Notes: generated by a model from the letters alone, not told the origin. Counted from the first letter of the stretch, positions 18,629-28,133 are shown. The stretch is 64,000 nucleotides of DNA from Candidatus Tepidiaquacellales bacterium OLB4/UTCHB1 (GCA_002050165.1 MWSW01000012.1:310001-374000), one strand, 5' to 3'. Program-made: numbers and translations.

Positions 18629-19334
18629 ATTTATCTCAAATAACGGAAGTATAGCACGGCGCACTGCTGAAGAATATATCAGGCAAGGCAGAGTTACCAT
18701 TAACAATATGACTGTAACCGATCCCGCTTTCAATATTATTGAAAATAAGGATAAAGTCAGGGTTGACGGCGAGCTTGTAAAAACTTCCCGGAAAAAAGTT
18801 TACATTGTATTGAACAAACCAAGAAAAGTAATCTCCGGTGTATCAGACGATAAACATCGTACAACGGTAACTGACCTGATAAAGTCCAAGGAAAAAATTT
18901 TCCCGGTCGGGAGGTTGGATTACGATACTTCCGGATTGATACTTTTGACAAACGACGGTGAATTTGCAAACAGGCTAATGCACCCAAGATATAAAGTAGA
19001 GAAAACCTACCGGGTGAAATTATCCAAGCCTATTGAAGAAAAACATAAGTTGTTAATACAAAAAGGTGTCAGGTTAGGCAGGAAGGTAACAGCGCCTGCT
19101 TATATTTCGTTTATCAACCCGAAAGATAAAAGGTACATCAATATAACAATCCACGAGGGCATGAACCGGCAGGTAAGAAAGGTTTTCGAGTCTTTCGGAT
19201 ACTTTGTTGATAAACTTGAGAGAATTAAATACGGCTACCTTACACTCAGGGGACTTGCATCCGGGCAATGGCGACACCTTGAACCTAAAGAAATTCAAAG
19301 TTTAACGAAGATTTGTAAACCGGAGGAAAAATAA
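18615..19334 (+). CDS. rluB: 23S rRNA pseudouridine synthase, RluB/RsuA family
   Basis: Isomerises a uridine to pseudouridine in rRNA. I start at ATG 18615 (MRLNKFISNNGSIARR), where the S4 RNA-binding domain begins; an in-frame ATG at 18573 would add 14 residues unlike the family and overlap scpB by 56 nt. The catalytic Asp lies in VGRLDYDTSGLILLTNDGEF; VEKTYRVKL and GMNRQVRKVFESFGY are other family motifs. The 239-aa size fits. RluB is the usual enzyme next to scpAB, but the exact target (2605 or a 16S site) cannot be fixed by sequence alone. Confidence 0.9.
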   Translation: MRLNKFISNNGSIARRTAEEYIRQGRVTINNMTVTDPAFNIIENKDKVRVDGELVKTSRKKVYIVLNKPRKVISGVSDDKHRTTVTDLIKSKEKIFPVGRLDYDTSGLILLTNDGEFANRLMHPRYKVEKTYRVKLSKPIEEKHKLLIQKGVRLGRKVTAPAYISFINPKDKRYINITIHEGMNRQVRKVFESFGYFVDKLERIKYGYLTLRGLASGQWRHLEPKEIQSLTKICKPEEK

Positions 19335-19402
19335 TTCTAATTCCCAACCGGTATTTATGAAATAAACTACAAAAATTATTAAGCGAAATATTTAAATCAT
19401 TA

Positions 19403-20980
19403 ATGTCATCTGAACAAAACGAACTTATAAAGCGACGGCTCGAGGAATTAAATGAAATTAGGGAAATGGGTATCAACCCGTATCCACACAATTACGAGGT
19501 TACCGCTAAAGCTTCAACTGTCATCAATTCTTACAAAGATCCGGTTGATGACGACGAGGCATTGAAACGAAAGGACAACATCGTGTCCGTCGCAGGCAGG
19601 ATTATGTCAATCAGAAAAATGGGTAAAGCTTCATTTTGCCATATAATTGACGATACAGGGAAGATACAATTCTATATAAAAAAAGATGAAGTCGGTGAGA
19701 AACAGTATTCTCTTTTCAAACTTTTGGATATTGGCGATATAGTCGGCGTAAAGGGTTATGCATTTCGAACCAAGACCGGTGAGATTTCTATTCACGCGAT
19801 TGAAATTAAAATTCTTACAAAATCCATTAAACCTCTTCCGGTTGTTAAAGAGGAAATTACCGAAAGTGGGGAGAAAGTAATTCACGATGCATTCGCCGAC
19901 GTTGAACTTCGTTATCGTCAGCGCTATATTGACCTCATAGTAAATGAAAATGTGAGGTCAACTTTCATAAAGCGTACAAAAATTATCCAGGCAATTAAAA
20001 GGACCCTTGAAGAAGAAAACTTCCTCGAAGTTGAAACTCCTACATTGCAGACGATTTACGGCGGTGCAAATGCAAAACCATTTTCCACTCATCACAATGC
20101 GCTCGATATTCAACTTTACCTGAGAATTTCAAATGAACTGTTTCTCAAACGGCTTATTGTCGGCGGGTTTGAGCGTGTGTTTGAATTCGTGAAAGATTTC
20201 AGAAATGAAGGTATTGACCGGACTCACAACCCGGAGTTTACGCAAGTTGAATGGTATCAGGCTTACGGTGATTATTTCAACAGTATGGACTTGTTTGAAA
20301 AAATTGTTGAGCGCGCTGCCATCTCTGCCAACGGTACTACGAAAATTGTTTATCAGGGTGTGGAAATTGATTTAAAACGACCGTGGAAACGGCTTAAAAT
20401 GGTAGATGTAATTAAAGATAAAACCGGTATAGATGTTCAAAATACCGCGCTATCTGAACTCATTGATTACATAAAGTCGAACCAGATCAACTTCGATCCG
20501 GCAATTGCTTCAAACAAAGGTCTCATTACGGCTACACTGTTCGATGAGTGCTGTGAAAGCGAGTTGATACAACCGACGTTCGTCATTGATCACCCGATTG
20601 ACACGACACCGTTATGTAAACCACTTCGCGAATATTCACCTGCGCAATTACAGGAAATGGAGAATGATCCTGAGCAGATTATTTTCGTCGAACGGTTTGA
20701 ACCATACATTAACGGTTGGGAGCTCGGTAATTCGTACACCGAGTTAAACGACCCCGTCTTACAACGCCGATTGCTCGAACAGCAGGTTGAACGCGGAAGG
20801 GGTGGCGAAGAGGAAACGCATCCGCTCGACGAGGATTTCATTAACGCAATTGAAATTGGAATGCCACCTACCACCGGCGCAGGACTTGGTGTTGACCGAC
20901 TCGTTATGTTACTGACTGATTCACATTCAATTCGGGATGTTATCCTCTTCCCTCTAATGAAACCAATTATTAAACCATAA
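19403..20980 (+). CDS. lysS: lysyl-tRNA synthetase, class II
   Basis: 525 aa charging tRNA-Lys. The N-terminal OB-fold anticodon-binding domain covers res ~55-150 (VSVAGRIMSIRKMGKASFCHI). Class II motif 1 is near RSTFIKRTKIIQAIKRTLEEENFLEVETP, motif 2 is FEFVKDFRNEGIDRTHNPEFT, and motif 3 is GAGLGVDRLVMLLTDSHSIRDVILFP. A 68-nt gap separates it from rluB. It may have its own promoter, but I do not see a clear one. Confidence 0.97.
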   Translation: MSSEQNELIKRRLEELNEIREMGINPYPHNYEVTAKASTVINSYKDPVDDDEALKRKDNIVSVAGRIMSIRKMGKASFCHIIDDTGKIQFYIKKDEVGEKQYSLFKLLDIGDIVGVKGYAFRTKTGEISIHAIEIKILTKSIKPLPVVKEEITESGEKVIHDAFADVELRYRQRYIDLIVNENVRSTFIKRTKIIQAIKRTLEEENFLEVETPTLQTIYGGANAKPFSTHHNALDIQLYLRISNELFLKRLIVGGFERVFEFVKDFRNEGIDRTHNPEFTQVEWYQAYGDYFNSMDLFEKIVERAAISANGTTKIVYQGVEIDLKRPWKRLKMVDVIKDKTGIDVQNTALSELIDYIKSNQINFDPAIASNKGLITATLFDECCESELIQPTFVIDHPIDTTPLCKPLREYSPAQLQEMENDPEQIIFVERFEPYINGWELGNSYTELNDPVLQRRLLEQQVERGRGGEEETHPLDEDFINAIEIGMPPTTGAGLGVDRLVMLLTDSHSIRDVILFPLMKPIIKP

Positions 20981-20989
20981 ATAAATACA

Positions 20990-22348
20990 ATGAAATTTTA
21001 TAACAACATTACGGAATTATTTGGCAACACACCGCTGGTAAAACTTAACAAACTCACTACCGGTATAAAAGCAACAGTACTTGCGAAACTCGAATCGTTC
21101 AATCCCGGAGGGAGCGTTAAAGACAGAATCGGATACTCAATGATCAAAGCTGCCGAAGAAGACGGTACACTTAAACCTGGCGGAACTATCGTTGAATCAA
21201 CGAGCGGTAATACCGGTATCGGGTTGGCTCTTGCAGCATCTCAAAAAGGGTATAAATGTATTTTCGTTATGACCGAGAAAGTTTCAAATGAAAAAAGAAA
21301 TCTTCTCAAAGCTCTCGGCGCTGATATTGTGATACAACCGATGACAGCAAAATACGGCGACCCCGAACACTATGTGATAAAAGCAATTGACATTGCATCA
21401 AAAACTCCAAACGCAATTTACATCAACCAATACGGTAATCCAAGCAATCCCAAGATGCATTACGACACGACCGGTCCGGAAATCTGGCGGGATACTGACG
21501 GAAAGGTCACTCACTTCGTCGCAGGTATCGGAACCGGTGGTACAATTTCAGGAACGGGTAGATTTCTGAAAGACCAGAACCCGAACATTAAAGTTATTGG
21601 TGCGGATCCGTTGGGTTCAATTTTTAAAACTCTTAAAGATTCCGGCGTTACTCCGGAACCTATTCCCTACCTTATTGAAGGAATTGGACAGGATATATTG
21701 CCCGATAACGTTGACTTCTCGGTGATTGATGAAATAATCAATGTTCCTGACGATGTGTCTGTTTCTTATACGAGATTACTTACCAGGGAGGAAGGTATCT
21801 TTTGCGGCGGATCTACCGGTACTATAGTTTATACCGCATTGCAGGTTGCAAAAAAACTTTCCGAAAATGACGTAGTTGTCTTTATTGTTTGCGATACGGG
21901 TGAAAGGTACCTGTCGAAATATCACTCTGAGAAATGGCTCCGGGAAAAACGACTCCTCAAAACATCACAAATAGACATCAATACTATCATCACAACCAAA
22001 CATTCGGCGAATCTACCTCCGGTTATCTCCGTTGCAAGCGGTGACCCGGTTTACCTCGCTTTGGAAAAAATTGATGCAAATAATATCTCTACTATCCCCG
22101 TGATAGACGACGGTGTTTGTACAGGCTCTGTCAGGGAATCTGACATTATCAAAAAAATCATGGATGACCGTACGATAGCCGATAAACCTGTCAGCTCATT
22201 TATGTCAAACAGCTTACCGGCTGTTGATAAACATTGCGGACTTTCCGAAGCACTTAATTTACTGAAATCGGATAATGCCATACTTGTTACTGAATTCGGT
22301 AAAGTGATAGGTATAGTAACCCGCTATGATGTATTGGATTTTGTATAA
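20990..22348 (+). CDS. cystathionine beta-synthase (PLP domain plus CBS pair)
   Basis: 452-aa PLP enzyme. The catalytic domain carries the lysine in FNPGGSVKDR (Lys44), the STSGNTG phosphate/carboxylate loop and the GTGGTISGTGRF cofactor cradle. A C-terminal tandem CBS domain starts near res 335 (PVISVASGDPVYLAL and ITRYDVLDF-like end). Cysteine synthases lack the CBS pair, so with the cystathionine lyase directly downstream this is best read as cystathionine beta-synthase, joining serine and homocysteine. It starts 9 nt after lysS. Use of O-acetylserine as a second substrate is possible. Confidence 0.85.
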   Translation: MKFYNNITELFGNTPLVKLNKLTTGIKATVLAKLESFNPGGSVKDRIGYSMIKAAEEDGTLKPGGTIVESTSGNTGIGLALAASQKGYKCIFVMTEKVSNEKRNLLKALGADIVIQPMTAKYGDPEHYVIKAIDIASKTPNAIYINQYGNPSNPKMHYDTTGPEIWRDTDGKVTHFVAGIGTGGTISGTGRFLKDQNPNIKVIGADPLGSIFKTLKDSGVTPEPIPYLIEGIGQDILPDNVDFSVIDEIINVPDDVSVSYTRLLTREEGIFCGGSTGTIVYTALQVAKKLSENDVVVFIVCDTGERYLSKYHSEKWLREKRLLKTSQIDINTIITTKHSANLPPVISVASGDPVYLALEKIDANNISTIPVIDDGVCTGSVRESDIIKKIMDDRTIADKPVSSFMSNSLPAVDKHCGLSEALNLLKSDNAILVTEFGKVIGIVTRYDVLDFV

Positions 22349-22363
22349 ACCTTAAAAAACTTT

Positions 22364-23503
22364 ATGAAATTTTCAACCAAACAAATCCATGCCGGGCAAC
22401 ATCCCGAAGGCGTTACCGGCGCCGTAATTACGCCGATTTTCCAAACTTCAACCTATTCAAATTCAAAGCTTGGAGAGACTAAAGGGTTCGATTACGGCAG
22501 GACTATTAACCCAACACGTACAGCACTGGAACAAAATCTCGCTGCGCTTGAAAACGGTAAATTTGGATTTTGCTTTTCTTCGGGAATGGCGGCTGTCCAA
22601 ACAGTTGCAATGACGTTGAAGAGTGGTGACCATGTAATTTGCACCAGCAACGTTTACGGAGGGACATACCGGCTATTTGAACAGATAATGGTTAACCTCG
22701 GAATTGAATTTTCTTATGTTGATACCTCAGATACAAACGAAACACTTAACGCCATCAAGAACAATACCCGTTTGATTTACATTGAAACACCGACTAACCC
22801 GATGTTGCAGCTCACTGACCTGAAAGCAACTGTCGGAATTGCGAAATCAAAAGGGATTATGACATGCGTTGATAACACGTTCATGAGCCCGTATTTCCAG
22901 AATCCACTTGATCTCGGAGTTGATATTGTACTGCACAGTTCCACCAAATATATTAATGGTCACAGCGATGTGATTGGCGGTTGTATTATCACTTCAGATG
23001 AAAGAATTGCAGACCGGTTAAAGTTTCTCCAGAATTCTTCCGGAGCCATCCCCTCACCGTTTGACTGCTGGCTCATACTTCGCGCTACCAAAACGCTTGC
23101 CCAACGAATGCGATGCCATAACGAAAATGCGCTTGCAATTTGTAAAGTACTGAAAGAGAGCGGAAAAATCCGGAAGGTCATTTATCCCGGAGATGAATCT
23201 CATCCCCAACACGAGCTCGCAAAGAAACAAATGAGCGGATTCGGAGGGATTATTTCAGTTGACCTCGACTCTTACGATAAAGCGGTTAATTTCTGCAACG
23301 CTCTGAACATCTTCCAAATTGCAGAATCTCTCGGCGGTGTGGAATCGCTCGTTTGCCATCCTGTTTCAATGACGCATGGCAGTGTACCCAAAGATCTCAG
23401 AGAAAAAATCGGGCTTACCGACGGGCTCGTAAGGCTATCTGTCGGAATAGAAGATGAAGACGATCTGACAGAGGATGTATTGAGAGCCCTGAGCAATTTG
23501 TAA
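22364..23503 (+). CDS. cystathionine gamma-lyase (Cys/Met metabolism PLP enzyme)
   Basis: 379-aa fold-type I PLP enzyme. The Schiff-base lysine is in HSSTKYINGHSDVIGG (Lys195). FDYGRTINPTRTALE, SSGMAA and ETPTNPMLQLTDL are family landmarks, and SLGGVESLVCHP is near the end. Members split cystathionine or use O-substituted homoserine; the beta-synthase 15 nt upstream favours gamma-lyase, giving cysteine, ammonia and 2-oxobutyrate (reverse transsulfuration). Cystathionine gamma-synthase is the main alternative. Confidence 0.84.
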   Translation: MKFSTKQIHAGQHPEGVTGAVITPIFQTSTYSNSKLGETKGFDYGRTINPTRTALEQNLAALENGKFGFCFSSGMAAVQTVAMTLKSGDHVICTSNVYGGTYRLFEQIMVNLGIEFSYVDTSDTNETLNAIKNNTRLIYIETPTNPMLQLTDLKATVGIAKSKGIMTCVDNTFMSPYFQNPLDLGVDIVLHSSTKYINGHSDVIGGCIITSDERIADRLKFLQNSSGAIPSPFDCWLILRATKTLAQRMRCHNENALAICKVLKESGKIRKVIYPGDESHPQHELAKKQMSGFGGIISVDLDSYDKAVNFCNALNIFQIAESLGGVESLVCHPVSMTHGSVPKDLREKIGLTDGLVRLSVGIEDEDDLTEDVLRALSNL

Positions 23504-24315
23504 TGAAAAACTTATTTGTTAGCTTAATATTTCTTTGCACAACCTGGTTAAATTTTGCTTCAGGCGATTCTCTCCAGGTGAATGACGATATTGATGTAAA
23601 CCTCTTTCGGGCTATAAACAGCATTGAGAGCCCGGTACTTGAATCGGTGATAAAAATTTCCGACCGATCCATCATACCGGGCGCAATCATTACCCCACCG
23701 CTTTTTTACTTTGCTGCAAGAAGTGGCAATAATTATTACGATGAGAATTCCGCCGTATTGCTCGGCGTATCGAACATTTTCACCGGTATTACAGTCCTCG
23801 CAACTAAACACATTTTCAAGCGCGATCGCCCGTTTCAAAAGATTAAAAATGTAAATATGCGGGGGAAAGATCCGTTTTTGGATAAATATTCTTTTCCATC
23901 AGGACATACAGCGTTTGCATTTTCTACTGCCGGGATTTTATCGCTTAGGTATAGTAACGAGCCGATTCTTATTGCAGGTTTATATTCGTACGCTTTTCTG
24001 ATTGGTTTCGGCAGGGTGTATTTAGGAGTCCATTACCCTTCAGATGTACTGGGGGGAATGGTTCTCGGGTCCGCAAATGCGCTCCTTACTTTTGGGATAA
24101 GAAAAGGCGTTATAGATGCCAAGAACAAAATTTTTAATGAAGAAAATCGCCCCGATATAAACGAACAGATAAATGTTCCCGGTTTTGCTTTGCTCGGCGC
24201 GTTTGCAGGTGCAGAAATTTTAAATGCGGTTTTTCAAAATTCCGAAAGCAGATTATTGAAAAAAACAAGTTTTGATTTTACCGGTGAATCCATTGCACTA
24301 AGGATAAAATTTTAG
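23503..24315 (+). CDS. PAP2-family membrane phosphatase
   Basis: 270-aa protein with an N-terminal signal or membrane segment (NLFVSLIFLCTTWLNFASG). The three acid-phosphatase motifs are present: KRDRPFQ (from res 106), PSGHTAFAF (from res 132) and GRVYLGVHYPSDVLGG (catalytic His). Hydrophobic helices lie between them. The active site faces the periplasm in this family, which removes phosphate from undecaprenyl pyrophosphate, phosphatidate or LPS lipid A; which one cannot be told. Its start overlaps the lyase stop (TAATG); it converges with queE, their ends overlapping by 4 nt. Confidence 0.85.
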   Translation: MKNLFVSLIFLCTTWLNFASGDSLQVNDDIDVNLFRAINSIESPVLESVIKISDRSIIPGAIITPPLFYFAARSGNNYYDENSAVLLGVSNIFTGITVLATKHIFKRDRPFQKIKNVNMRGKDPFLDKYSFPSGHTAFAFSTAGILSLRYSNEPILIAGLYSYAFLIGFGRVYLGVHYPSDVLGGMVLGSANALLTFGIRKGVIDAKNKIFNEENRPDINEQINVPGFALLGAFAGAEILNAVFQNSESRLLKKTSFDFTGESIALRIKF

Positions 24316-25055
24316 ACCCCCCTTTTATTGCCCCAGATCATGATATGAAGGCGGTCAGTGTAATTCCATCCGTGCCTGATTGCAGTTTCCGCCGTTTCCA
24401 TACGCTTCAGCTCCAGTTCATTACCGGTTATCCCTTCAGGCATCAGATATACATCGCTGTTTCTGAAACCGGACAATATCTGAAACTGCTTAATTTCTCC
24501 TACGTCGCTTACCCCGGTATAAACAAACTTCCACTGTACATCCACCAGACCGAGGCGATGAAGCGAATTAATCTGTTTAAGCGCATCGGGGTTTATCCTT
24601 TGGCGTTCATGGCTCTCGCGGTGAGAAGTATCAATCGGGACAGATGAAGCGAGTTTCGGGCTGACGCTTATAAGGTCAAACGATTCGAGATATTTGCCGG
24701 GATAAGTTCCGTTAGTTTCGAGCGTAATATGAATGCCGGGATTAACTTTCCGGAGTTCATTGCAAAGGTCAATGAGCTTTTCACCGTACATCCCCGGCTC
24801 GCCGCCTGTTATCACTACATTGGGTGGAGGATTCACACTGTACGCTTTCACAATTTCACTAATTGGAATTATACCGAGGTTATCTTTATTGTCCGGGAAC
24901 CAGCTCGTATATGGCGTATCGCATAAATTACCGCTGCTGAATTTACACCTGAGGTTGCAATGATTTGTGCGTATAAAAAAAGACAGGGATCCGGCTCGTT
25001 TACCTTCTCCCTGAATTGATAGAAACATTTCCGAAATTTTCAGTCCGGCCGACAT
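24312..25055 (-). CDS. queE: 7-carboxy-7-deazaguanine synthase-like radical SAM protein
   Basis: 247-aa radical SAM enzyme that contracts carboxy-tetrahydropterin to carboxy-deazaguanine for queuosine. The QueE start SEMFLSIQGEGKRAG, the ITGGEPGMYG motif and LETNGTYP are conserved. The cluster-binding cysteines are Cys33, Cys37 and Cys45, a C-x3-C-x7-C spacing instead of the radical SAM standard C-x3-C-x2-C; the following DTPYTSW matches QueE. Length variation in this loop is known in QueE. It follows DUF3108 without a gap. No other queuosine gene is in the window. Confidence 0.85.
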   Translation of the reverse strand: MSAGLKISEMFLSIQGEGKRAGSLSFFIRTNHCNLRCKFSSGNLCDTPYTSWFPDNKDNLGIIPISEIVKAYSVNPPPNVVITGGEPGMYGEKLIDLCNELRKVNPGIHITLETNGTYPGKYLESFDLISVSPKLASSVPIDTSHRESHERQRINPDALKQINSLHRLGLVDVQWKFVYTGVSDVGEIKQFQILSGFRNSDVYLMPEGITGNELELKRMETAETAIRHGWNYTDRLHIMIWGNKRGV

Positions 25056-25886
25056 TTATTTTATCCTTGCATTGAGCGGACCGGCTAACCCGCTATACTG
25101 CTGAAGTTCAATGTCAATCGCGCCAACCACAACTTTTGTTTTTACTTTAACCGGGATTTTCCGGTCATCGTCGGTAAGCCAGACAATCAGGTTTCCTTCG
25201 CTTTTAAACAATCCGCCTTCAAGCACAAGCGGTTCGAGAATGATTGTTTTGAACTCCCCCGCATCAACTTCAACTGTTTCACGACCGAGAAATTTCACAT
25301 CGAGCGGATATGTCTTATCCTTAGAAAAATTTTGCAATTTGATTATATCGCCCTCCTTCATTCCCGAATAATCAAATGTCCTCGAATAATAAAATGCGCT
25401 CAGTACGTCCTGAACATATTCAGGTACCTGAAATTCTCCTTCAAATTTTTTCGGTTCCGTTTCTCCCGTGTACGCCCTGACGAGTTTATTTTCCTGATCG
25501 AAAATCGCTTCAAAATCCCTCTTGTAATTCCCCTCCCGGATGTGCTGTTCAAACTTCCAGGGGAATAACCCTTCTTTATCCATAAGGGTCAGATAACTAT
25601 CCCTGACTTTGTAAACCCAATCGAAGCTTTCTGATGAATTAACGTTAACACTTATTTGATATGCCTGTCTGCCGTTGATAGTAACAGTATTAGGAGCAAT
25701 TTCCATAATTGCAGTTCCTGCGGTCACAAAGCCGTAGGATATTTCAAAAATAAGCCGTTCACCCGGTCCAAAAGCATTTTGTTCAACTATCCTGAACTTC
25801 GGTTTGGTTGTATCCTGTGATTGTGCGGATGCAACAGTTGAAAGGAGTAATAAATTGAAAAGAATTTTGATTGCCGGTATTTTCAT
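25056..25886 (-). CDS. DUF3108 domain protein, exported
   Basis: 276 aa with a signal peptide (IKILFNLLLLSTVASAQ, cleavage near res 21). The rest is one DUF3108 domain: FGPGERLIFEISYGFVTAG at the start, then FEQHIREGNYKRDFEAIFD and the C-terminal LIVWLTDDDRKIPVKV. The family is periplasmic or outer-membrane associated, beta-rich, and has no assigned activity. It is the third gene of the LON-GT9-DUF3108-queE run (29 nt after GT9, immediately before queE). Confidence 0.88.
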   Translation of the reverse strand: MKIPAIKILFNLLLLSTVASAQSQDTTKPKFRIVEQNAFGPGERLIFEISYGFVTAGTAIMEIAPNTVTINGRQAYQISVNVNSSESFDWVYKVRDSYLTLMDKEGLFPWKFEQHIREGNYKRDFEAIFDQENKLVRAYTGETEPKKFEGEFQVPEYVQDVLSAFYYSRTFDYSGMKEGDIIKLQNFSKDKTYPLDVKFLGRETVEVDAGEFKTIILEPLVLEGGLFKSEGNLIVWLTDDDRKIPVKVKTKVVVGAIDIELQQYSGLAGPLNARIK

Positions 25887-25915
25887 GATTATTTAATTAG
25901 TTCAAATTAATTATG

Positions 25916-26914
25916 TCAATTCAATTTTAAAAGTAATTTCAGGCTTTTGATTATCTCATCCGGTGAGATCAACCCCATTTTCGAACTGCCATTGCCCGGT
26001 GTTAGTATAACCGCGCTATCGCTTAAAGGTTTCCACCTTTCCGGTTTCATAGGTACGATATCGGGATAAAACCCGATCACCTTCTTATTTAACGATCCTG
26101 CAATGTGAATCGGTCCGGTTGAATTTGAAACAAATACCTCAGATGAATTAATTAACGCCGCAAGCTCTCTTATGTTTAATTTTCCGCTTGTGTCATTTAA
26201 TTCTATACCGGTGTTTTGTCTGACCGCGTTAACAATTTGTTGACAGGTACTCTTTTCCTCGATCGTTCCTGTGAGAATAACTTTTAATTTATCGTCGGTC
26301 GTTAAATACTGAGATAAAAATGAGATTACATTCGAAATCGGCAGATCAAACGCTGATCCCCTCGAACCCGGATGTAATACTATAAACGGGTTATTCCCTA
26401 TTGACAGCTTCAATAATACTTCTTCAATATTAACATCGGATAAGTCAAAATCAAAGTGCCTTCTGTATTCAACTTCAGGTTTTATAGCCCTTAGAAGATT
26501 TAAATTATATTCTGATTCATGGTAAGTACATTCCCGCCTGTGTTGTTTCACTTTACGGTTGAATAAAAATGAATACCAACGGTACGCCGTGCCGACTCGT
26601 ACGCCAACCCTTGAAACAAAAGCACGGTATGCTTCATCAAATTCTGGTTTTGCCGCAATGAACAAATCGTACCCACCTTCAGCAAACAGCTGCTTGAGTT
26701 GTCCGGAACTATTCTTTACTATCAGGCGATCAATGAATGGCAGTCTCGAAAATAAAGCAGCGGGTATTCCTGTAGTCAGATGGTGAATTTCCGAATCGGG
26801 GAATGCTTTTCTTGCCGCAAAAAGTAAAGGAAGGGTTAATATATTATCGCCAAGGTTATCTGACCGGGCAATTATGATTTTGGAGATCCCTTGAATTTCA
26901 CCTTCCATCGTCAT
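25916..26914 (-). CDS. glycosyltransferase family 9 (heptosyltransferase-like)
   Basis: 332-aa GT-B enzyme. The N-terminus KIIIARSDNLGDNILTLPLL is the classic start of ADP-heptose:LPS heptosyltransferases; FIVLHPGSRGSAFDLP lies at the start of the C-terminal half, and LINSSEVFVSNSTGPIHIAGSLNKKVIGFYP is the nucleotide-sugar binding region. Likely role: adding a heptose or related sugar to the LPS core on the inner membrane. Its start overlaps the LON-domain gene by 4 nt. Confidence 0.88.
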   Translation of the reverse strand: MTMEGEIQGISKIIIARSDNLGDNILTLPLLFAARKAFPDSEIHHLTTGIPAALFSRLPFIDRLIVKNSSGQLKQLFAEGGYDLFIAAKPEFDEAYRAFVSRVGVRVGTAYRWYSFLFNRKVKQHRRECTYHESEYNLNLLRAIKPEVEYRRHFDFDLSDVNIEEVLLKLSIGNNPFIVLHPGSRGSAFDLPISNVISFLSQYLTTDDKLKVILTGTIEEKSTCQQIVNAVRQNTGIELNDTSGKLNIRELAALINSSEVFVSNSTGPIHIAGSLNKKVIGFYPDIVPMKPERWKPLSDSAVILTPGNGSSKMGLISPDEIIKSLKLLLKLN

Positions 26915-27555
26915 TGAATGTAACCATCGGATTTGATGATGTTTTCAATGCGCTCTGCGTCCTTGAGTTGAGAGTGTATCCGTTCGAGGTGCACAATCAT
27001 ATATTCCAGCCTCTCGTTTTCTGTGTCAATAGTAAGCAGGCGCTGGCGCTCTGATAAATTCAATCCACACTTTTGGGCCATGTGAAAACTTACCGAATGT
27101 GTGCCATCCTTCCACTTTACATCGTATTTGTTAACCGTATTGATTTGACCGCGATATACCTTCAGGATTATCCCGTTATATAACTCAACCGCTTTATTGA
27201 ACACCAATTCATCGTAGTTTATATTTACCGTATCCAGATATTCTATTTCTGAATACATCAACCCCATCTCATTGTAATCCCGGTTTATAATCCTGAATCG
27301 TCGCACACCTTTTACAACAATATACATTTCACCGTTTGAATTTTCATTAACTACTTCAAATACATTTGCCGTACTTCCGATTAAATTTAAATCGCCATTT
27401 GATTTCAAATTCACTCCAAAAACCGAGCGATTTTTTCTGCAATCGTTAATCATTCTTTTATACCGCTCCTCGAATATGAACAATGGTATAAGCGACTGCG
27501 GGAACAAGACCACTTTCAATGGGAAAATCGGAATATTATCAGTTCTGTCGTTCAT
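26911..27555 (-). CDS. LON peptidase substrate-binding domain protein
   Basis: 214-aa stand-alone LON N-terminal domain: IPIFPLKVVLFPQSLIPLFIFEERYKRMI at res 9-37 is diagnostic, and FGVNLKSNGDLNLIGSTANV follows. It lacks the AAA and protease domains, so it is not Lon itself; such proteins may bind unfolded protein or small ligands, but their role is unknown. It heads the LON-GT9-DUF3108-queE group, just downstream of a terminator. Confidence 0.87.
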   Translation of the reverse strand: MNDRTDNIPIFPLKVVLFPQSLIPLFIFEERYKRMINDCRKNRSVFGVNLKSNGDLNLIGSTANVFEVVNENSNGEMYIVVKGVRRFRIINRDYNEMGLMYSEIEYLDTVNINYDELVFNKAVELYNGIILKVYRGQINTVNKYDVKWKDGTHSVSFHMAQKCGLNLSERQRLLTIDTENERLEYMIVHLERIHSQLKDAERIENIIKSDGYIQ

Positions 27556-27556
27556 A

Positions 27557-27588
27557 CAAAAAAAATCCGGGAGAGAACTAACCCGGAT
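27557..27588 (-). terminator. rho-independent terminator after the lipoprotein genes
   Basis: Stem ATCCGGG (27565-27571) pairs with CCCGGAT (27582-27588) with a 10-nt loop; on the minus strand an 8-9 base T run follows. It ends the SOD-lipoprotein-lipoprotein transcript, so the LON gene, whose start is two bases beyond the run, needs a promoter in this short space. Confidence 0.85.
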
Positions 27589-27612
27589 GAAATTTTAAAT
27601 ATGAAATTCAAA

Positions 27613-28122
27613 TTAATTGTAAGTTACAACTACTGAAGAAATGCCCTTTTCCGTATCTCTGCCGAGCATCAGGCTGACTTCTTTTTCACCTTTCTTCCAG
27701 CCTATTAATCCACCCTGATCGGTAATTAACATTTCGCCCCCTTCGCTAAGTTCATATCCGGCGTCTTTCAACTTTGATTTATAATAATCAACAATCGCCG
27801 GAATTGATTCAGTTGACTCAAAAGTTACGACTGTACCTTCGGAGGAATTCAGCGAACCGAGGACTTTACCTCCGGGAGGTTGTGGCACGTCTTCCGGATA
27901 ATCCGGCGGCAATCCCGGCGTCATCCCGAGATCGTTGGATGAATCAACTTTCTTTTTATCTTCTACCGGCTTCTTATTAACCTCCCCTTCGGTCTGTTGA
28001 CCATTTTCTTTTACTTTATCACCCGTATTCTCAACTGTCGGTTTATCTTTATCGTTTTTTTCACCGCAGGAATTTACTGAAACTAAAAGAAACAAAAGTG
28101 GGATTATTATTATAACTCTCAT
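27613..28122 (-). CDS. putative lipoprotein with acidic linker, unknown function
   Basis: 169 aa from ATG 28122; another ATG at 28146 would put 8 residues before the signal peptide and overlap the gene upstream. IIIIPLLFLLVSVNSC is a lipoprotein signal with Cys after VNS (lipobox). A charged, Lys/Glu/Asp-rich linker (res ~20-65) follows, then LPPDYPEDVPQPPGGKV and a compact domain (VTFESTESIPAIVDYYKSKL, then DAGYELSEGG) of a type seen in many short exported proteins of unknown function. It lies 11 nt after another lipoprotein gene. Confidence 0.7.
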   Translation of the reverse strand: MRVIIIIPLLFLLVSVNSCGEKNDKDKPTVENTGDKVKENGQQTEGEVNKKPVEDKKKVDSSNDLGMTPGLPPDYPEDVPQPPGGKVLGSLNSSEGTVVTFESTESIPAIVDYYKSKLKDAGYELSEGGEMLITDQGGLIGWKKGEKEVSLMLGRDTEKGISSVVVTYN

Positions 28123-28133
28123 ATTGTTAATTT

